64,000 bases of DNA, from assembly GCA_015698045.1 (NCBI GenBank), contig BLAL01000206.1, forward strand, positions 930,001-994,000, written 5' to 3'. Shown here in pieces: positions 57,282 to 64,000 of the stretch. Position 1 is the first letter of the stretch. Every line of letters begins with the position of its first letter. This DNA comes from Rhizophagus clarus (lineage: Eukaryota; Glomeromycota; Glomeromycetes; Glomerales; Glomeraceae). The notes under the pieces were generated by a model. That model was not told the DNA's origin, searched no databases, and worked only from the letters and a program-made list of their open reading frames with translations. The translations under genes were made by a program, and so were the position numbers.

Positions 57282-58597
57282 AAATAAAAAAGAAATTGTT
57301 AATGTTAATAAAAAAAAAGATTCATCAAATGAAAAAAAAGTTAATTATATTAGTGAAAAAAATCAAATATTTTTTTTTGGTAAAAAGTGATTATTCTAAA
57401 AAAACAATGATAATTATGATATAAAGGAAAAAAGATAATAATTTTAAAGAAATAAAAATGCAAATTATTATTAAAAATAAAAATATAAAAAATTCTATGA
57501 CCAAAACTTTGAGTATTGAACCTATCAATTATAATAAGTTTATAAAAAAAAGAAATTTAATTATTTAAAAACTTTGAGGAAAAAAGTTATACCAAAGAAT
57601 TATATAAAGTAATAAATATATATGGACTATCAAATAAACTTGAAGATAAATTGAACTTTTAAAAATTTATTAGTAAGTATAAAAAAGTAATTTTAGCTAA
57701 TAAAAAAATATTAATTATAGTAATTGTAAAAAATAATAAAACAAAAAAAAAATTATATAAAAAAATAAAATCTTTTTATTTATAGTAAAATTTATTTTAA
57801 AATAATAAATTTTAACATTTTACTTTTTTAGTGAAAATTAATTTTCTTTTACTAAAAAATTACAATATACAAAAAAAAAAAAATTATATGTTATTTGTGA
57901 AAAGAATTTATTAAAAAAAAAAAGAATCTAATCTGAAATCATTTCTATTTTATGTGAAATATATAAATATAATATATATGTAACATCATATTTTATTTAA
58001 GAAAATTACTATTTGCAATTTAATTCTATAAAATTATAGCTTTGGATTAATAAGATAATAAGATTTTTAACAGAAATAATTTATTTTACATAATAAAAAT
58101 AAAAATCTTTATTTTATTATTTTATTAGATAAATAAAAAAATTACTTATAAAGTACCTTTCTTTTATTTAACATTTAATGTCAAATCAAGTATATTTGCC
58201 AATAAGAATAATTTAACAATATAAGTATAAATTATCATATATTTACTACTTCTGTTTTTATTATTATTTAATTACTATCATAATTTTATCAATATTCTAT
58301 TTTTCAAAAATTTTAAGAACAATCAACATCATATAGTAATTCTAATAATTCAAATGCTAATTTAATATTACTAAATTCATTACCTTCAATTGAAAAATTT
58401 TTCAATAGTCTAGATTACAAATATAATTGCAATGTGTATTTTAATTTTAAGAATACTTTTTTGAAAAAAAAATTACTGTAAATATAATCAAAGAATTGTC
58501 AAATGAACAATTGTAATAACTAAAAGTAGTAAAAATTGGGCAATAGAAAAATATTAAATAAGCAGCTCAAAAATTTTAAAATTTTTTCTTATATATA
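57282..58597. other. AT-rich spacer
   Basis: Continuation of the DNA split by the LINE; very A-rich near 57300-57420. No gene seen. Confidence 0.6.
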
Positions 58598-59239
58598 CAG
58601 TCAACTCCCTTTATAGTCACCTCCGTTATAGTCACATTACCCTATATAGTCACCTTAGTTAAGTGTCCCAAATTTTCATATATAAAAACTATCATTTATA
58701 GTCACAAACTACTTATAGTCACTATCACATTTTTTTTTAAAAATTTTATATATATGTGATTATAAAAAGATATTTATCAAAACTATGATCTAATAATCAG
58801 ATTTATATGATCTTTAGCTCATTAGGTTCATCTCATTGAAAGGAATCAGATGGTAGTAATTTTATAATGATTGGATTAATATTGACTGAGAAATTCGATT
58901 TTAAAGATCAGATCGGCATTTTTTATATGTAAAATTCATGTAATATTAAATATTTTGATTGTATTTTAATTATTACGGGTTCTAATGATCAGATTTTAAT
59001 GATCTTAGGCTCGTTGGAATTGTCTCATCAAGAAGATTCTAATGATTATAAATCCATAATAATTGGAATAATATTAATAAAATTATTATGATGTGAATAT
59101 TTAATTAAAATTATAACAATTTATAATTCTAACCAAAATTACTGATTTAATTATAAGATTTTATTGCTTATAGTCACATCTCATTATAGTCACCAAATAT
59201 AGACTGTTCCAAATGTATGACTATAGAGAGAATTGACTG
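58598..59239. mobile_element. Pogo/Tc1-type MITE, 642 bp
   Basis: Ends CAGTCAACTCCCTTTATAGT and (inverted) CAGTCAATTCTCTCTATAGT with TA on each side (58596-58597, 59240-59241). Several TATAGTCAC words repeat inside both ends, probably transposase sites. No transposase reading frame remains. Confidence 0.85.
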
Positions 59240-59723
59240 TAGTTGAATTTATCTTTTATTTTTTTTTTTAATAAATTTAATAAAATAAATTTCTAATAAA
59301 ATTAGTATTTTAAACATAAATTAATGCTTCAAAAAATCTTTATATTATTTAAAATATAATTTAACTATATGCAACTAATAATATATATATAGAATTATTA
59401 TAAAATTACAATTATATTTAATTCATGATTTAATTGTTAAATATGCAATTTTAATTAAATTAAAATCTGAAAATAAGGTAAAAAAAAATAACATATCATT
59501 TTAATCTTTTTAATAAAACCACTATTATTATTATGATGAATTCTAGTATTATTAATTACAATAATATTATTGTTTCCTGAGTATGAATTCATTATTAGCA
59601 TTTAAAAAAAATAATAATCTTATTAATTATATAAATAAATAAAATAAAAATTCATATTATTGCTTATCACTTAATTAAAAATAAAATCAACAAATTTCTT
59701 TTTATCATATGATTCTTTAAATA

Positions 59724-59883
59724 TGGAGATGCCTACAGTAAAATAAGGGGTTTAGCATTAAAAAAAATTTTTTAAATTTATATGATAATTATGCACTAAT
59801 TTTATCAAAAAATTACAGATATAGTAAAATTTCAAAAAAAAAATTTTGGTACTAAACCCCTTATTTTACTGTGAGCGTTCCCA
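59724..59883. mobile_element. Foldback MITE, 160 bp
   Basis: Ends TGGAGATGCCTACAGTAAAA and (inverted) TGGGAACGCTCACAGTAAAA, both continuing TAAGGGGTTTAG; TA on each side (59722-59723, 59884-59885). Arms of about 34 bp cover nearly half the element. Confidence 0.85.
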
Positions 59884-60972
59884 TATATTAATAACAACAA
59901 ATCTATCTAACATACAAAAACTACTTTTTTTAAGCAAAAGTATTTTTAAATAAATATCTATATAATTAAAAGTAATTTTTTTCATCTTTAACACTTTTAT
60001 TAATAAAAATAAGTTAATTTTAAGTATAATGTTTATCAATTGTAGCTAAATAATATGCACATATGATTTCATTTCTTTCTAATACTGCTTTTTGTAATTA
60101 TATAGCAAAAAAAACTTTTAATAATTTTATTACATCAATTATTTATAATAATAGTTTTATATTTTTTTTAATAATTTTTTAATACTAAAGTGATTGCTAA
60201 AGTATTACAATAGATGCTCTTTTCTTGTTAGAAATTCCATTTCATATATTAATTCATTTAATATATTAATCTGCTTTTTCACTAATAAGATTTTTAAGTA
60301 TAATCATATTAAAAAGCTTTTTTTGTTTAAAAATACCTTTAAAAGATTTATAATACAAGCCTAGTAATTATATTTCTTTTTTATTTTATTTATAATGTTC
60401 TTATTCATAATTATGCAATGTATTAGCAATTTCTACAGTTGATAAACTATTGATATAAAGATAAATAATATACCAATATAAGTCTTTACTAAATTCTTTA
60501 GGTATATTTAAGTTTACCTATAAAATAAAAAACTGTTTATTACAGATTATATTCTTAATTTTTTTAAAATTTATAGAATTTTTAAAATTAATTAAAAATT
60601 ATTTACTTACTAGTAGTTAAAAAAGATAATATAACAGTGGTTTAATATGATATTAATTAAATAATATTTAATATTATATATATGCACATATTAGTTTTTT
60701 TTGTAATTTTGAAATCAATTTTTTATTTAATTAATAAGTTTAATACTGATCATATTAATTTGAAAATGGCAATAATTATTTTATAAATAAAATGATAATT
60801 ATATAAAAAGCTATAAAAGTCATATTAATTAAATTTTTCTTATTAAATATTTTAAATAATTTTTAGTTTTATTATAAATTTTATAATTTAAAGTATTTAA
60901 AAATTATATTTTAATATATTATAAAAACATTTATAAATATTGCAATTTCTATTTTTAATTTTAAAATAATTA
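59884..60972. other. AT-rich spacer
   Basis: No gene or repeat recognised. Confidence 0.6.
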
Positions 60973-61156
60973 CAGTCTAATCTCAATATACCAATATCTA
61001 ATATACTGATATATATTAAAAATTTGATATAATGATGGGATTTCATTTTTTCACTATATATAAGAGCATATAAATATCGGTATAATTTTGATATAATGAT
61101 ATTTTTTCCAAAATTTTATATGAGTTCCAATATATTATTATATTGGAGTTTGACTG
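60973..61156. mobile_element. Pogo/Tc1-type MITE, 184 bp
   Basis: Ends CAGTCTAATCTCAATATA and (inverted) CAGTCAAACTCCAATATA, TA on each side (60971-60972, 61157-61158). The start CAGTC(A/T)A(A/-)CTC is shared with the element at 58598, so both probably used the same transposase. Confidence 0.8.
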
Positions 61157-61758
61157 TATTAATAATTTTAACTAATTTTTTGAAATTATAAAAAAGTTTT
61201 ATTATAAAACTTATTAAATATTATAAAAATATATTTACAGTTTACTAATATTTTATTTTATTATAAGTTTTTAATAAATTTATGTAATTTATAAATAATT
61301 TAGTATTTTAATTAAATTTTTATATTTTTTAAAAATTAATTACTTAAAAAATTTTTTTATTATTTCTATTAATTTAATATATTCTATTATAAATTTATAA
61401 AGGTTAATGTTTTAATATTAAAAAAAAGATTAAAATTTTTTAAAATTTTTTAATCATTATTAATAAATAATTTTCAATTAATATAATTATTTACAATTAT
61501 TATATAAATTAATTTATATAATTTATATAATTATTTTTCTTAATTTTTATATAATTTTAATAATTTCTTTAATTTTTTTAAATATTTTTTATATTTTTAA
61601 TATTTTTAATATTTTTTATAATTGATTAATAAATTATATAAACAATTAATTAAAAATAATAAGATTCTAATTTTTTTTTAATTTAATATATAAACTAAAA
61701 TTTAAAATTTAAAATTTAAATATAATATATAAAAATAGAATCTTGCAAATTTGCTCTG
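61157..61758. other. AT-rich spacer
   Basis: Almost pure A+T with long TTTTTAATATTTTT runs; nothing recognised. Confidence 0.6.
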
Positions 61759-61759
61759 C

Positions 61760-61787
61760 AGGTGAAATCACCTAGGTGATTTCACCT
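61760..61787. repeat. Perfect 28-bp palindrome
   Basis: Arms AGGTGAAATCACCT and AGGTGATTTCACCT. A third copy of the half-site, CAGGTGATTTCACATG, follows at 61808-61823, and related sites occur at 63499-63530 (CAGGTGATATCACC, then TTATATCACTT). The two clusters may be the inverted ends of a 1.77-kb element that encloses array 4, but no target duplication is clear. Confidence 0.85.
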
Positions 61788-62504
61788 ATAAATAATTTAT
61801 CAAAATCAGGTGATTTCACATGTATAAAAAATTTTTAATAAATTTAATAGTACGCAAAACTTTATTAATTAATTTTAAAATTTAATTGGCTAAAATTTAT
61901 TGTAAATTTCAATATTGTGTATGTAAAAATTTAATAAGAATATTGTCTGGTCAATGTATTGCTAATTTGGCAATAATTTTCTGTACAAAAAAAATAACAA
62001 AATTTATCATATTAAACTATGACTTTATTTCTTTAAATCCTGTTTATCAAAGTTAATATTTTTTACAATTATTTATCTTTAACATAACTAGTAATGATAA
62101 TAATGATACAAAAAAAAGAAGTCTAACAATTATGATAATAAGAGAGAGAAATAATGGAAATAATATTAGAAACAAATAATTGGAAATAACAAAAATGATA
62201 GGAGATAAAAGATATAGTAAAAAAAAAAAGATAGTGAAAAGAAGAGGAAAAGAATGCGAAATAAAAGGAACAGGATCGAAAACAAAAGGAATAGGGATAA
62301 AATGAAAGGAGATAGAAATAAAAAAAGAAAAGATAACAAGAAGGGGACAAAAAAATGAAAGGATGACAAAAGGGAAATGAACAAAATGAAAGGATGATGA
62401 TAAACGAAAAGATGATAAGAAAGAAATGAAAAAATGAAAAGATGATGAGAAGGAGAAATGAAAAGATGACAAAAATAAATGATGATAAAAACAAAATAAT
62501 GATA

Positions 62505-62690
62505 AGAACGAAATGATGAGGATGAAATGATAATTGATGATGAGGACGAAATGATAATTGATGATGAAGACAAAATGATAATTGGTGATAAGAACGAAAT
62601 GATAATTGATGATGAAGACGAAACGATGATTGATAAGGATGAAACAATGATGAGGACAAAATGATAATGAGGATGAAACGATCATGAGAA
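62505..62690. repeat. Degenerate tandem repeat, about 27-bp units
   Basis: Units like GAAATGATAATTGATGATGA plus GGAC. The plus strand is open as an acidic repeat (EMIIDDEDEMIIDDED..); the minus strand is open as His/Ser/Phe-rich text. Openness on both strands follows from the repeat, so neither is called a gene. A related shorter block lies at 62870-62990. Confidence 0.7.
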
Positions 62691-62804
62691 TAAAAAAAGG
62701 AGCAATAATGAAAAAGAAGAAAGTGAATAAAAACAAGAAAAAATAGTTAGTAAAAATGAAATATGAAAACGAAATTGAAAAAAAGATAAGAAAAAATGCT
62801 ATAC

Positions 62805-63458
62805 CTTGTTCGCAAAACTAAGACCTAAAAAAACAAAAGGAGGCGAAATGATAAAGATGAAATGAAATCGATGATGAGGATGAAATGATAATTAATAATA
62901 AAGAAGAAATGATAATTGGTGATGAGGATGGATGAAATAATAATCGATGATAAGGATGGACAAAATGGACAAAATGGTGATGAGGATGAAACGATCATAA
63001 AAATGAAAGGAAAAAGGAGTGATAATGAAAAAGAAGAAAGTGAATGAAAACAAAAAGAAAAGGGGAATAATTTAATGAAAGATAAACCATAAAAAGAAAA
63101 AAAAATAGTTAGTAAAAATGAAATATAAAAACGAAATTGAAAAAAAAGATAAGAAAAAAATGCCATACCTTGTTCGAAAAACTAAGACCCTAAAAAAAAC
63201 AAAAGGAGGAAAAAAAAAAGAAATAATATACCATCATTTAATGTAAACCTGAAAGAGATTAAAGACCTAAAAAGAAAGGAAAAATAATAAATAGAAAGGA
63301 AAATGAAAACAAAAAGAACAACAAAAAACAACATACCTTTGACACAAAATTAAAAGAGCTTAAAAGGCTTAAAAAGAAAAGAAAAAGGAATTAGAAATAA
63401 TTAGAAAGAAAAGTGAAAATAAAAGAAGGAAAAAAAACATACCTCGAAACTGGAAAAC
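62805..63458 (-). repeat. Mini-exon/intron array 4
   Basis: On the minus strand, five exon-like cores are each bounded by a pyrimidine tract with AG and a G|GTAT(G/A) donor: 63458-63443 (16 nt), 63367-63337 (31), 63266-63232 (35), 63189-63169 (21) and 62824-62805 (20). The last two are near-identical (GGTCTTAGTTTTTCGAACAA against GTCTTAGTTTTGCGAACAA) and lie in a duplicated segment with a 363-bp offset (62738-62835 and 63100-63200). Introns are purely pyrimidine-rich on this strand, which makes long but meaningless Phe/Ser ORFs. The spacing of 42 nt between two cores is short for an intron. No frame links the exons with certainty. Confidence 0.5.
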
Positions 63459-63606
63459 CTAGAAAAAAAAATAAACAATTTAAAAATTAAAAATCAATCA
63501 GGTGATATCACCCAAGTTATATCACTTCTGGTTAAAACTAGTTATAATCATAAAAATAAATACAAAATCTAAAAATTTTTAGGAAAATTTTTTTTAATAT
63601 TATATA

Positions 63607-63780
63607 AGGTCAGTGACATATATTAGCTAATATTTTTTTACTATAGACACTTACCTCCCACCTCCAGGTAAGATATTTTGGTCATGTGCAACCAATCATA
63701 TTTTTTAAAAATTGTGTAACTTAAGATTTTTGCTTATCTATCCACCCCCTAAAATATTAGCTAATATATATCACTGTCCT
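63607..63780. mobile_element. MITE, about 174 bp
   Basis: Inverted ends GGTCAGTGACATATATTAGC and GGACAGTGATATATATTAGC, both continuing TAATATTTT. TA is present near both ends but the register is off by one, so class and exact ends are uncertain. The inside is relatively GC-rich (CTTACCTCCCACCTCCAGG). Confidence 0.7.
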
Positions 63781-63883
63781 AATTATTTAAAATTCTTTAT
63801 ATATATTTTTAAAACCTATTAAGTAAAACAGTTTAAAATTAGTTAAAATCATAATTTTAATTGTATTAAATATTGATATTTAC

Positions 63884-64000
63884 AAAAAATGGCTTGGTAT
63901 TGATAAAAATGGCTTGGTATTTGTTTGTATTTAATAAAAATGGCTTAGTATTTGATAAAAATGGCTTAATATCTGATAAAAATAGCTTAGTATCTGATAA
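63884..64000. repeat. Tandem repeat running off the window end
   Basis: Five or more copies of a GATAAAAATGGCTT(A/G)GTAT unit of about 20-30 bp, continuing to the last base of the window. Confidence 0.85.

Noticed and set aside
62053..63166. Long Phe/Ser/His-rich ORFs on the minus strand
   Set aside because: They translate pyrimidine-rich low-complexity DNA, are open in several frames at once, and overlap a better-supported mini-exon pattern.

Overview
The window looks like AT-rich nuclear DNA of an early-diverging fungus, most likely an arbuscular mycorrhizal (Glomeromycotina, Rhizophagus-like) genome. This is inferred from very high A+T, frequent 60-90 nt introns with GTAAG donors and TACTAAC-type branch points, an F-box/LRR-type gene, a GPI-type chitin deacetylase, a small trihelix protein with a GERYY..F.TRFW..RP tail, and dense small DNA transposons. 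No tRNA, rRNA or CRISPR array was recognised.

Layout. About 1-23 kb and 30-43.7 kb are mixed-composition, gene-bearing DNA. The best genes are an intronless F-box protein (5744-7243, +), a four-exon CE4 chitin/polysaccharide deacetylase (14511-15871, +) and a five-exon nuclear protein with an ASXH/DEUBAD domain (22826-21037, -). Weaker single-exon or partial genes and decayed coding remnants lie between them. About 23.2-30 kb and 43.7-64 kb are extremely AT-rich and hold almost all the mobile DNA: hAT-type MITEs with 8-bp target-site duplications (23383, 27537), TA-flanked MITEs (28094, 58598, 59724, 60973), a degenerate Tc1/mariner element (44644-45903) and a nested cluster at 47.5-57.3 kb.

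The nested cluster is a 6.4-kb CACTA-like element (47480-53856) with TIRs starting CACTGGTCAAAAT and arrays of a GGGTAC-containing subterminal motif. It carries an intact three-exon trihelix gene and a mini-exon gene. A 1.54-kb hAT-like element (47673-49210, perfect 8-bp TSD) and a 128-bp retroposon (perfect 18-bp TSD) have inserted into it, and a 5'-truncated LINE (17-bp TSD) sits just outside it.

The most unusual feature is four separate tandem arrays in which the repeated unit is a mini-exon plus an intron (11.3-12.06 kb minus; 25.96-26.99 kb plus; 52.76-53.38 kb plus; 62.8-63.46 kb minus). In two of them, with unrelated exons, the intron branch-point sequence lies in or beside the loop of a short inverted repeat whose arms vary but largely stay complementary. 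This could be a structured branch-point device that permits modular exon duplication. It is read directly from sequence but has not been tested with RNA data.
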